From Prochlorococcus sp. AG-363-B11 (GTDB lineage Bacteria; Cyanobacteriota; Cyanobacteriia; PCC-6307; Cyanobiaceae), in the NCBI GenBank assembly GCA_003278425.1, contig QCFE01000003.1:61377-125376 (forward strand): a stretch of DNA of 64,000 nucleotides, written 5' to 3'. The notes below the pieces were generated by a model, which had not been told where the DNA came from, ran no database searches, and saw only the letters and a list, made by a program, of their open reading frames with translations. Of this stretch, positions 50,433 to 64,000 are shown piece after piece. The first letter of the stretch is position 1. Each line of letters opens with the position of its first letter. The translations under genes and the position numbers were made by a program.

Positions 50433-51482
50433 CTAGCTTAGCTTTCTAATCTCAGGTGGTTCTATATGATCAGCTTGTTCTTCTACTATTTGTAATCTAA
50501 TTTTTTTCCCCCCATAAATTTCCCCCAAGGAAACTCTCATTGTTGCTCCGCTAAGAGTCTGAAGTGCATTAAGTACATCCCTTAGATAAGGAGTACTACT
50601 GCCACTTTCTACCCACAATCTATCATTCATATCTCCCAGCCTCCGCCAAGAAGAATGCAACCTTAGGACAGACGCTTCAATATTTTTTGCCTGTGTTAAG
50701 GCATCTGCCAAATACCCTAAAGCATCAATTCGTTGAGCTTCTTGAGTTGCCTTATCTAAATCCAAGTCATCACGCTGTAGAACTCTCAAAGACAATGATG
50801 CATCATTTGATTTTCCTATAAATCTTGCTGCAGCAGTGACCTCCTTAATAGACTCAACATCAGGCGATTCCTTTAAAATACTACGTAAATCCTGTTGCAA
50901 ATTATCAGGAAGTTTCGATAATTCTTTTGCTAAAGGAGCCACAATTTTAGGAGGAAGGAGATTCTCCTGTGTACGTTGTCGAATTTCGTCAGGTAAAAGA
51001 GGACTAGTCGCTGATGTGAATTCATCAGATAATCTTCTGACTTCTTTACGAGTTATCTCATTCCCTTTATTGGCAGCTTCAGCAATCATTTGCTGTACTT
51101 CAGGAGAAGACTGAGCAGTTTCTATAAAAGATCTTCTTGAAAAATTATTTACACTTTTTTCATCAAGGATACCTTCTACAACCAGCTCGTCAGCTGATTC
51201 TGCTAGTTGAATTAATGCATACCCTCTTGTTTTACTAATATCCATCTCTCTCAACCATTGCAAAAAACCAGCACCTCTAGCTTCTCCTCCTCGTTTCTCC
51301 CTATCTCGAATTGCACGTAATATTCTTCCTCTCCATATATCAGTATGTAGATCAAATCTTTCGCAAATCGTCCAAGCCTTTTGCAGTCGGTCTGAGAACT
51401 CAATTGAACTAATATCATCCTGCTCCGGATCAGGTAAATCTAACTTAAAGTTCGAAAGATCTGGGCTAACTAACTTGTCCAC
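50433..51482 (-). CDS. Conserved hypothetical (349 aa, helical)
   Basis: Long ORF with AWTICERFDLHTDIWRGRILRAIRDREKRGGEARGAGFLQWL; no domain confidently assigned. Confidence 0.6.
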   Translation of the reverse strand: MDKLVSPDLSNFKLDLPDPEQDDISSIEFSDRLQKAWTICERFDLHTDIWRGRILRAIRDREKRGGEARGAGFLQWLREMDISKTRGYALIQLAESADELVVEGILDEKSVNNFSRRSFIETAQSSPEVQQMIAEAANKGNEITRKEVRRLSDEFTSATSPLLPDEIRQRTQENLLPPKIVAPLAKELSKLPDNLQQDLRSILKESPDVESIKEVTAAARFIGKSNDASLSLRVLQRDDLDLDKATQEAQRIDALGYLADALTQAKNIEASVLRLHSSWRRLGDMNDRLWVESGSSTPYLRDVLNALQTLSGATMRVSLGEIYGGKKIRLQIVEEQADHIEPPEIRKLS

Positions 51483-51602
51483 AAAAAATCAAATCTAAAA
51501 ATATTACCAATCCAAGCAGAAAGGGACGACATTCTGTGACGCTAAGGCGAAAATTTACTTATCCCACGATAATCTTATAATTGAAATAACGGATTAAAAA
51601 AA

Positions 51603-51812
51603 ATGGCTATTTCAAGAGGAGACAAGGTTAGAGTCAAAAGGCCTGAATCCTATTGGTTCAACGAAGTTGGGAAAGTAGCATCAGTTGACACTTCTGGGAT
51701 CAAATACCCAGTAGTAGTTCGTTTTGAAAAAGTTAATTATGCTGCTTTCAGTGGTGTAGATGGTGGCAACAACACTAATAACTTTGCTGAAAATGAGCTT
51801 GAGGCAGTGTAA
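51603..51812 (+). CDS. psaE: Photosystem I subunit IV
   Basis: 69 aa; [67 protein letters not shown]. Confidence 0.97.
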   Translation: MAISRGDKVRVKRPESYWFNEVGKVASVDTSGIKYPVVVRFEKVNYAAFSGVDGGNNTNNFAENELEAV

Positions 51813-51817
51813 CTCGA

Positions 51818-52669
51818 TTGCCAGAGCTCCCAGAAGTAGAGACTGTCCGAAGAGGACTAGAGGATAAATTAAAATATTTCCTTATACAAGATATAGAAAT
51901 ACTTTCAGCTAGGACTATATCCAGTGAAGGTGGTGTAGATGTTTTCATCAAAAACATAAAAGGCCTAATTTTGGGCAATTGGGAGCGAAGAGGCAAATAT
52001 CTAATTTGCTATCTTCAATCTCAATATGATTCCAAACACTCTGGATGGTTAGTAGTTCATTTAAGAATGACTGGTCAGTTTCAATGGTTACCCTCTACAC
52101 AAATTCCTTGTAGTCATACTCGTGTTCGTTTTTGGAATAACGAAGGGCGTGAGATTCGTTTTGTTGATACTAGAAATTTTGGTCAAATGTGGTGGATCTC
52201 TCCTAAGCATCTTCCAAGAGAACAAATCAATGGTTTAAATAAACTTGGTCCAGAACCTTTTAGTACTGATTTCAACCCTGTTTACCTTAAAAACTCACTT
52301 AGAAATAGGAAAAGGTCAATCAAAGCATCCTTATTAGATCAAACTGTGGTTGCTGGAGCTGGGAATATATATGCTGATGAAAGTCTTTTTGATGCAGGAA
52401 TTATTCCAACAAAGGAATCAAGAAATTTAAGTGAGGTTGAAATAAGCAAATTATATTCTTCACTTACAAGAATATTAAAAATCAGTATTGGGAAAGGAGG
52501 AACAACCTTCAAAGACTTTAGAGATTTAGAGGGAATTAATGGAAACTATGGCGGTCAAGCTTGGGTTTATGGAAGAGGGAATAAATCATGTAAAAAATGC
52601 GGTTCTAAAATTATAAAAACAAAAGTCTCAGGCAGAGGAACTCACTATTGTCCGATCTGCCAAAAATAA
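51818..52669 (+). CDS. mutM: Formamidopyrimidine-DNA glycosylase
   Basis: 283 aa; MPELPEVETVRRGLE, C-terminal zinc finger CKKCGSKIIKTKVSGRGTHYCPICQ. Confidence 0.96.
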   Translation: MPELPEVETVRRGLEDKLKYFLIQDIEILSARTISSEGGVDVFIKNIKGLILGNWERRGKYLICYLQSQYDSKHSGWLVVHLRMTGQFQWLPSTQIPCSHTRVRFWNNEGREIRFVDTRNFGQMWWISPKHLPREQINGLNKLGPEPFSTDFNPVYLKNSLRNRKRSIKASLLDQTVVAGAGNIYADESLFDAGIIPTKESRNLSEVEISKLYSSLTRILKISIGKGGTTFKDFRDLEGINGNYGGQAWVYGRGNKSCKKCGSKIIKTKVSGRGTHYCPICQK

Positions 52670-52696
52670 AACCCTTCCTTAAAGAAGGAAGGGTTT
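52669..52696. terminator. Bidirectional terminator between mutM and the rRNA operon
   Basis: AAACCCTTCCTT-AAAG-AAGGAAGGGTTT perfect hairpin between convergent genes. Confidence 0.8.
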
Positions 52697-52738
52697 AAAG
52701 CAATATATTTCTAATAAAAAATTTATAAAAATGTTTTA

Positions 52739-52855
52739 CCTGGCATTGAGCTATTTTCTCAGGGGGCTTCCCCCCAAATATCGTCGCCGCTGATGCGTTT
52801 CACAACCGAGTTCGGGATGGATCGGAGTGGGGCCACATCGCGATGAACACCAGGA
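52739..52855 (-). rRNA. rrf: 5S rRNA
   Basis: Complement of CCTGG...GGTGTTCATCGCGATGTGGCCCCACTCCGATCCATCCCGAACTCGGTTGTGAAACG; position after 23S. Confidence 0.9.
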
Positions 52856-52956
52856 AAACATTTTCATGTTCAAGGGTTGAACCTTGAGAACTGCATAGGA
52901 AATTCCTAAGAAAGCTCTAAAAAAACAAAGACAATTAATTTGTTAGATGAAGAAGA

Positions 52957-55828
<2,872 letters not shown>

Positions 55829-56184
55829 CATTAATCCATTAACTTAACTAAAATTAATTAGCAAATCACTTACTTCTAAGAGAATTTAAGTAATGGAAAA
55901 TTTGCTCTAACTCAAGAATTGAACATAGAAATATAATCATTAAAAATGAAAAACACTTCTATGCATCTATGAGATGCTTTATTTTTCTAGATTTTCCTAT
56001 GCAGTTGTCAAGGTTCTGCTGAAAAACTGAATATTCCAAAAAAGAACATTCAGTGAGCCCAGCGTCTTATCAGCCTAAAATTAATTCAGGGGTGACAGGA
56101 AGCTAGGTTCATTCAGTTGAACAACATCTAAATCACATTAAACAAATCACAATCTCCAAACTGAGTTATCAGGTAGTTGATCAG

Positions 56185-56257
56185 TGGAGGTAAGCGGACT
56201 CGAACCGCTGACATCCTGCTTGCAAAGCAGGCGCTCTACCAACTGAGCTATACCCCC
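56185..56257 (-). tRNA. tRNA-Ala (TGC)
   Basis: Complement GGGGGTATAGCTCAGTTGGTAGAGCGCCTGCTTTGCAAGCAGG...TACCTCCA. Confidence 0.95.
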
Positions 56258-56266
56258 AACAACGAA

Positions 56267-56340
<74 letters not shown>

Positions 56341-56516
56341 AGGAGAAAGTTAATTGGGTGTGACCTAGACAAGTTTAGGAACTGAAATTAAAGACTAGTG
56401 AAAATTGATCTCTCAATTTCTAAGTTAATAATCTGAGGTACCGATCGACCTAAGGTGACAGGATTACGGCCTAAATTTATAAATCAGACATCATAATCAG
56501 TTTATGTCTCCCTGTT

Positions 56517-57998
<1,482 letters not shown>

Positions 57999-58688
57999 TA
58001 GATCAGGCCCTATTGCAAAAAGCTTTTTAAAAGCTTTCTACTCAGTCTGACTTGCATAATCCACTCATCTAGCACTGGCGCACTAAAAAGTAGTTTTAGC
58101 CTCCTTAATTTATTAAGGGTTCAAAGAGTGCACTAAAGAAATATTTCCTTGTGACTTTCCGAGATCTCAGATCCGGTTATTGCCATTACCAGTATCAAAA
58201 TTCATAAAGAGCTGGACGTGAACTCCAAGTCTGAATGAAATGAACATGGCTTAGCAATTAATTTTTGACGGGACCTCACACTTCTATCGCATTTACATTC
58301 ACAGAAGCAAAAAGCACCATGAACGCGACAAAAGCGTCAGTTCCTAAACTTTAAGTTGTCCAGGTTCTGCTTAGACTCTCTAACTTTCATTAAAGAGCTT
58401 CAGCATTGTGATCAAAAGATCACCCTAGAAACCTACACCAGCGAATGGATTTCTCCTTTGTTGATGTAAGGGCTCACTAACATAACGTTTGAAAACAATC
58501 GCTTTATTAGAGAACTATGAAACGGTTTGATCCCGAATCACATCCAGTCCTCAATTTTAGACCACAAAGCTATTTATGCGCAACAGGCAAACATAGAAAA
58601 CTTCTTCTAGATGATCTTCTTTTTCCTATCTATTATAAAAACAGCTTGCCCCAACAAGCCTTTTAGAATTGCATCAAAAAACACATAA

Positions 58689-60137
58689 ATGGCAGAACGA
58701 TTTAGCCAAGAGCGTCAAAGAGTGCGCCCAAATTCCAATGAACAGGCCGTCATCAAAAGAGCTCAAGAGCATTTTGAACGTTCTTTAATTAAAATTGATG
58801 GCCAGTTAGCTGGGAGTGTTGCAGCTCTAGAACATCCTGCTAATAATGATGCGCTCAACTATGGAGAAATTTTCTTAAGAGACAATGTCCCAGTAATGAT
58901 TTACCTCCTTACACAAAAACGCTATGACATTGTCAAAAAATTCTTAACTGTATGCCTGGACCTTCAAAGTACAAGTTACCAGACTAGGGGAGTCTTCCCC
59001 ACAAGTTTTGTTGAAGAAAACAATGAACTTATAGCTGATTATGGTCAAAGGTCTATAGGAAGAATAACTTCAGCTGATGCAAGCTTATGGTGGCCGATAC
59101 TATGCTGGCTCTACGTAAGAAAAAGTAAAGATACAACATTTGGCATTAGCCAAAAAGTTCAAAGGGGACTCCAACTCCTGTTGGATTTAGTTTTGCACCC
59201 TACTTTTGAAGGGACCCCAGTACTTTTTGTTCCGGACTGCTCCTTCATGATTGATCGTCCTATGGATGTATGGGGAGCACCTTTAGAAGTAGAAGTACTG
59301 CTTTATGCATCTCTCAGTAGTTGCATTGAGCTAATGGATTTAAGCAGTAAACATCAGGTAAGTCGTCTACTAGATCAAAGGCTTCTGCTTACTAGACAAT
59401 GGGTTCATGACCTACGGCAATTTCTCTTAAAGCATTACTGGGTAACGAGTAAAACCATGCAAGTGCTTAGAAGGCGCCCTACAGAACAATATGGTGAAGA
59501 TCAACACCAAAATGAATTTAACGTCCAACCTCAAATAGTTCCTCCCTGGCTTCAAGATTGGCTTGAGAATCGAGGTGGATATCTTATTGGGAACATTCGA
59601 ACTGGGAGACCCGATTTCCGTTTTTACAGCCTAGGGAACTCACTGGCATGCATGTTTGGAGTCTTAACAGCTCCTCAGCAAAGAGCTCTTTTTCGGTTAG
59701 TGCTTCATAACCGAACACATTTGATGGCACAAATGCCAATGAGAATTTGTCATCCTCCAATGGAAGTAGATGAATGGCAAAACAAAACCGGTTCAGATCC
59801 AAAAAACTGGCCTTGGAGCTACCATAATGGAGGGCATTGGCCAAGTATTCTTTGGTTTTTTGGTGCATCTATTATTCTTCATGAACAAAGATATCCTAAA
59901 GCTGATGTCTTATTGATGGGCCAAATGAGATCTCTATTGGAAGAGTGTTATTGGAGTCAACTAAATCAACTTCCTAGACAGAAATGGGCTGAGTACTTTG
60001 ATGGTCCCACAGGAACCTGGGTAGGACAACAATCAAGAACTTACCAAACATGGACGATTGTTGGATTTCTTCTAATGCACCATTTTTTGAAAGTTAATCC
60101 TAAAGATGTATCAATGATGGACTTGCATCAAAAATAG
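58689..60137 (+). CDS. Alkaline/neutral invertase (glycoside hydrolase family 100)
   Basis: 482 aa; NYGEIFLRDNVPVMIYLL, GRITSADASLWWPILCWLYVRKS, WPWSYHNGGHWPSILWFF. Confidence 0.93.
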   Translation: MAERFSQERQRVRPNSNEQAVIKRAQEHFERSLIKIDGQLAGSVAALEHPANNDALNYGEIFLRDNVPVMIYLLTQKRYDIVKKFLTVCLDLQSTSYQTRGVFPTSFVEENNELIADYGQRSIGRITSADASLWWPILCWLYVRKSKDTTFGISQKVQRGLQLLLDLVLHPTFEGTPVLFVPDCSFMIDRPMDVWGAPLEVEVLLYASLSSCIELMDLSSKHQVSRLLDQRLLLTRQWVHDLRQFLLKHYWVTSKTMQVLRRRPTEQYGEDQHQNEFNVQPQIVPPWLQDWLENRGGYLIGNIRTGRPDFRFYSLGNSLACMFGVLTAPQQRALFRLVLHNRTHLMAQMPMRICHPPMEVDEWQNKTGSDPKNWPWSYHNGGHWPSILWFFGASIILHEQRYPKADVLLMGQMRSLLEECYWSQLNQLPRQKWAEYFDGPTGTWVGQQSRTYQTWTIVGFLLMHHFLKVNPKDVSMMDLHQK

Positions 60138-60143
60138 AAATCT

Positions 60144-60626
60144 TCAGAAAAGACCTAAAGTCAAAGACTTGTCTATAGGTAGACAAGCACCTATCCCTAA
60201 ATAAATTGTCAAGGCAGTTCCAAACAAGAAAAAGCCCATAGCGATAGGTCTCCGGAAAGGGTTATTAAATTTATTTACGTTCTCTATAAATGGAATCAAC
60301 ATTAAGCCAAGTGGTATAAGTGTTTGCAAAGCTATCCCAAGAAGCTTATTGGGGACAACGCGAAGAATTTGAAAAACTGGGTATAAATACCATTCTGGAA
60401 GAATTTCCAATGGGGTTGCGAAAGGGTTCGCTTTATCACCAAGGAATGCAGGATCTAAAACTGCAAGACCTACAACACATGCAATAGTCCCAAGAATTAC
60501 AACTGGGAAAATATAAAGAAGATCATTTGGCCACGCAGGCTCACCATAATAGTTATGGCCCATGCCTTTTGAAAGTTTAGCTCTTAGCTTGGGATCAGAT
60601 AAATCAGGCTTTTTAAGAGTCGACAT
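60144..60626 (-). CDS. petD: Cytochrome b6/f complex subunit IV
   Basis: 160 aa; [46 protein letters not shown]. Confidence 0.98.
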   Translation of the reverse strand: MSTLKKPDLSDPKLRAKLSKGMGHNYYGEPAWPNDLLYIFPVVILGTIACVVGLAVLDPAFLGDKANPFATPLEILPEWYLYPVFQILRVVPNKLLGIALQTLIPLGLMLIPFIENVNKFNNPFRRPIAMGFFLFGTALTIYLGIGACLPIDKSLTLGLF

Positions 60627-60702
60627 AAGAGAAGATTAAAGTTGGATGGAAATCATTAATTACAAAAACAAGTCAATTTTTCATTTGTTTTTGAAAATTC
60701 AA

Positions 60703-61359
60703 TCACAAAGGTCCTGATATACCTTGCTTCCTAATCATAAGAAAATGCATAAGCATAAACACCGCAAGAGACCAAGGGAGCACAAAAGTATGCAAGCTAT
60801 AAAAGCGAGTGAGGGTAGTCTGACCTACACTTTCGCCTCCTCTTAAAAGCTCAACCATAAAGTCTCCTACTACTGGGATAGCAGCGGGAACACCTGAAAC
60901 AATTTTTACCGCCCAATAACCAACTTGATCCCATGGTAAAGAGTAACCAGTAACACCAAAAGCAACTGTAATTACAGCCATTACTACTCCAGTAACCCAA
61001 GTAAGTTCTCTTGGTCTTTTAAAACCTCCAGTCAAATAAACCCTAAAAACATGCAAAATCAACATAAGTACCATCATCGAGGCACTCCATCGATGAACTG
61101 ATCTAATTAACCAACCGAAGCTCACATCAGTCATTAAGTAACTGACAGAGTTGTAGGCCTCAGTCACAGTAGGCTTGTAATAAAAAGTCATTGCAAAGCC
61201 CGTTGCAAATTGAATCAAGAAGCAGACAAGTGTGATGCCTCCAAGACAATAAAAGATGTTTACATGTGGAGGTACGTATTTTGAAGTGACATCATCTGCG
61301 ATGTCTTGTATTTCAAGCCGTTCCTGGAACCAGTCGTAGACAGGTGAGGAGTTCGCCAT
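60703..61359 (-). CDS. petB: Cytochrome b6
   Basis: 218 aa; [44 protein letters not shown], heme His motifs. Confidence 0.98.
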   Translation of the reverse strand: MANSSPVYDWFQERLEIQDIADDVTSKYVPPHVNIFYCLGGITLVCFLIQFATGFAMTFYYKPTVTEAYNSVSYLMTDVSFGWLIRSVHRWSASMMVLMLILHVFRVYLTGGFKRPRELTWVTGVVMAVITVAFGVTGYSLPWDQVGYWAVKIVSGVPAAIPVVGDFMVELLRGGESVGQTTLTRFYSLHTFVLPWSLAVFMLMHFLMIRKQGISGPL

Positions 61360-61416
61360 TTAATCAGATGACTTGATAATTAATAAAAACAGTCTACTGA
61401 ATGTGCCCCATGGTTC

Positions 61417-62751
61417 GTGCAATTAGTTAATCCAATGCTCTCAACTGTAAAAACCTGTTCAAAAAATTTCCGGCGATTCATTGCCGGAATAATCAGTTTT
61501 GCGCTTATTTTTTTAATAGGTACAGAGCCTCTTTTAGCTCTAAATGACGGACAGCAACTGATTCTAGAAACTTGGAATATCGTAAACGAAGGATTTTTAA
61601 ATCCTGACAAATTTAACGAGGTCCAATGGAAAAAACTCAGGCAACAAGCATTGGAAAAATCAATTACAACTTCAGATGAAGCATATTCCGCTATTGAAAC
61701 AATGCTTTTGCCCTTAGGGGATCCATATACAAGACTTTTAAGACCTGATGATTTTGCAGCTTTAAAAGGAAGCAACATAGGCAGCGAAATAAATGGAGTA
61801 GGCCTTCAATTAGGAGCAAGGAATGAAGATGGTGAAATTGTTGTAATAGCTCCGCTTGAAGGATCCCCAGCTGCAGACGCAGAAATAGTTAGCGGTTCTA
61901 TCCTCTTAAAAGTAGATAATGATTCTCCCAAAAGACTTGGATTAGAAGCAACAGCCTCAAAACTTCGCGGAGAGACAGGTTCAAAGGTATTGCTTACTCT
62001 TAAAACCCCAGATGATCAATCTAAAGAAATCACACTAGAGAGAAGAAGTGTTGATTTGAGACCAGTCAGAACAAGACGAATAAGAAATGAAAATCACACC
62101 CTTGGATATCTGCGAATAACACAATTTAGTGAAGGGGTACCAGAAAAGGTTAAAGAAGCTATAAAAGAACTTTCCGAAAAGGATGTTGAAGGGATTGTAT
62201 TGGATTTAAGAAATAATTCTGGGGGACTTGTTAGCTCAGGTCTTGCCGTTGCAGATGCCTTCCTAAGTGAGGGACCAATTGTTGAAACTAAAAACAGAGA
62301 TCAAATCAATGACCCTATTCCTTCAAATAAAGAAACTCTTTACGACGGTCCTTTAGTGACATTAGTTAATGGTGGAACGGCAAGTGCAAGTGAAATTCTT
62401 GCAGGTGCTCTCCAGGACAATCAAAGATCACTCTTATTAGGCACACGTACTTTTGGGAAAGGCTTAATTCAATCTCTCACAAACCTAAGCGACGGCAGTG
62501 GACTTGCAGTCACAGTAGCAAGCTACCTGACACCATCCGGGAGAGATATTCAGAATCTAGGAATAGAGCCTGACCGAAATCTAGAACTACCTGAGCCTCT
62601 AAACCCAGGGGGACCTGAGGATCGCTGGCTCCAAGATGCAGAGCTTCTGATGGAAGCCAATTTAGATCTTCAAAGTATTGAAGAAGAAGATGAAGAGCAG
62701 GCTCTTACTCAAAAAGACGTAAATGGTGAAAAAAGCGCAGAAAATAACTAA
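61417..62751 (+). CDS. ctpA: Carboxyl-terminal processing protease (PSII D1 processing type, S41)
   Basis: 444 aa; PDZ plus VEGIVLDLRNNSGGLVSSGLAVADAFL and LVNGGTASASEILAGALQDNQRSLLLGTRTFGKGLIQS. Confidence 0.93.
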   Translation: MQLVNPMLSTVKTCSKNFRRFIAGIISFALIFLIGTEPLLALNDGQQLILETWNIVNEGFLNPDKFNEVQWKKLRQQALEKSITTSDEAYSAIETMLLPLGDPYTRLLRPDDFAALKGSNIGSEINGVGLQLGARNEDGEIVVIAPLEGSPAADAEIVSGSILLKVDNDSPKRLGLEATASKLRGETGSKVLLTLKTPDDQSKEITLERRSVDLRPVRTRRIRNENHTLGYLRITQFSEGVPEKVKEAIKELSEKDVEGIVLDLRNNSGGLVSSGLAVADAFLSEGPIVETKNRDQINDPIPSNKETLYDGPLVTLVNGGTASASEILAGALQDNQRSLLLGTRTFGKGLIQSLTNLSDGSGLAVTVASYLTPSGRDIQNLGIEPDRNLELPEPLNPGGPEDRWLQDAELLMEANLDLQSIEEEDEEQALTQKDVNGEKSAENN

Positions 62752-64000
62752 TGGCAATCCGAACCTATTATGACCCTCTCCATCAAGGGATTGCTCTAGA
62801 TGACAATTTACCTGAAGAAAAAATGGTCATAAATTTAATCGACTCATCTCCCTTTCAAAGACTAAGAAGAATTAAACAGCTAGGGCCAGCATCTCTAACT
62901 TTTCATGGAGCAGAGTCTAGTAGATTCAGTCACTCTATTGGGGTATTACATATTGCGCGTAGAGCTTTTAACAAGCTTCTAAAATTAAATTCCAAGTTAA
63001 AGAGATATCAGGGTTTATTATATGCATCGGCCTTATTACATGATATTGGACATGGTCCATTAAGTCATACTAGTGAGGGAATGTTTGGTATCAAGCATGA
63101 AGAATGGTCATCAAAGATAATTAGAGAGCACCCTATTATTTCAAAAGAGATTGATCAATTAGATAATGGCTTAAGCATAGAAGTTTCGAATTTAATAGAA
63201 GGTAAATTACCAGTTAATAAACTCATTAAAACATTAGTTAGTAGCCAGTTAGATTGTGATCGTCTTGATTATCTAATGAGAGATAGCAATAGTATCGGTA
63301 CTAGTTATGGACAAATAGATTTAGAGCGGATCCTTTCAGCATTAACATTGGCTCCAGACGGTGATCTTGCTATAGATCCAAAAGGTTTAATGGCTGTTGA
63401 GCACTATTTAGTAGTTCGTAATCTCATGTATAGAACCATTTATAATCATAGATTAAATGAGGTCTCGAACTGGCTACTAGAGAAAATAATTGAAACAGCC
63501 AGGCAACTAGGTCCAAAAAAATTGTGGGTTGACAATTGCTTATCTCAGTGGATATGGGAATCAGAAGCAATGGACATTGGTTTATTTCTCGCTAATGATG
63601 ATATAAGAACTCTCTATCATGTCTCAAGATGGAGGGATGATTCACCCGAGCCATTAAGAAGCTTATGTACAAATTTTCTGAACAGAAAACTTCTTAAGGC
63701 TACAAATATTGATGATCTAGAATCAGAAATTCAATTAGAAGCACTAGTTATCTCAAGAAATCTTGCTGAGAAATTAGGTAAAGACCCTTCTTTCTGTTGC
63801 GGTCTTCGTCATAACAAATTCGTTGGTTATCAACCTTATAAAAGTGGTCTAAGAATATGGGATGGATCAGAAATGCAAGCTATTGAGAAAGGCTCACTAT
63901 TAATAGATAGATTAATAAGTCCATCTAAGACAGCTTGGTTAATCTACCCTAAAGAAATACATCTCGATTTAAAAAATAAGCTATTCCTATTAAGGCAATC
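62751..64000 (+). CDS. HD-superfamily phosphohydrolase (partial, runs off the window)
   Basis: ATG at 62751 overlapping the ctpA stop: MAIRTYYDPLHQGIALDDNLPEEKMVINLIDSSPFQRLRRIKQLGPASLTFHGAESSRFSHSIGV...LLHDIGHGPLSHTSE (HD motif); no stop before the window end. Confidence 0.9.
   Translation, partial: MAIRTYYDPLHQGIALDDNLPEEKMVINLIDSSPFQRLRRIKQLGPASLTFHGAESSRFSHSIGVLHIARRAFNKLLKLNSKLKRYQGLLYASALLHDIGHGPLSHTSEGMFGIKHEEWSSKIIREHPIISKEIDQLDNGLSIEVSNLIEGKLPVNKLIKTLVSSQLDCDRLDYLMRDSNSIGTSYGQIDLERILSALTLAPDGDLAIDPKGLMAVEHYLVVRNLMYRTIYNHRLNEVSNWLLEKIIETARQLGPKKLWVDNCLSQWIWESEAMDIGLFLANDDIRTLYHVSRWRDDSPEPLRSLCTNFLNRKLLKATNIDDLESEIQLEALVISRNLAEKLGKDPSFCCGLRHNKFVGYQPYKSGLRIWDGSEMQAIEKGSLLIDRLISPSKTAWLIYPKEIHLDLKNKLFLLRQ

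Overview
The window looks like a contiguous chromosome segment from a picocyanobacterium, most likely a low-light-type Prochlorococcus. This is inferred from gene content and order: chlG, lepA, mqo, rpsD, the pipX-pipY-sepF-proC neighbourhood, psaE-mutM, petBD-ctpA, and an AT-rich background. It carries an rRNA operon (16S-tRNA-Ile-tRNA-Ala-23S-5S) on the minus strand, tRNA-Tyr and tRNA-Thr, and mostly housekeeping genes.

The least ordinary part is about 38.5-43.1 kb, immediately downstream of tRNA-Thr. It appears to be a decayed integrative-element region. It contains (i) an integrase N-terminus remnant (MATIRRSGKGWQALIRF) abutting the tRNA and a second, more decayed trace, (ii) three diverged direct-repeat copies separating small-gene cassettes, (iii) a cassette of small membrane proteins resembling photosystem II subunits: a PsbF-like protein whose heme-ligand position reads Asn instead of His, and a PsbN-like gene with an in-frame TAA, (iv) a secreted protein with an internal duplication, (v) a tandem DUF2811-like pair, and (vi) a cluster of DnaA-box-like motifs.

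Other observations are a probable glutamine-riboswitch-like leader before an unlisted DUF4278 (PirA-like) small ORF near 10.6 kb, a 54-aa pilin-like microprotein near 6.2 kb, a twin-CX3C small protein near 16.5 kb, and an rsmB gene that seems to need a non-canonical ATT start. All identifications were made by reading sequence and translations; no database search was run.
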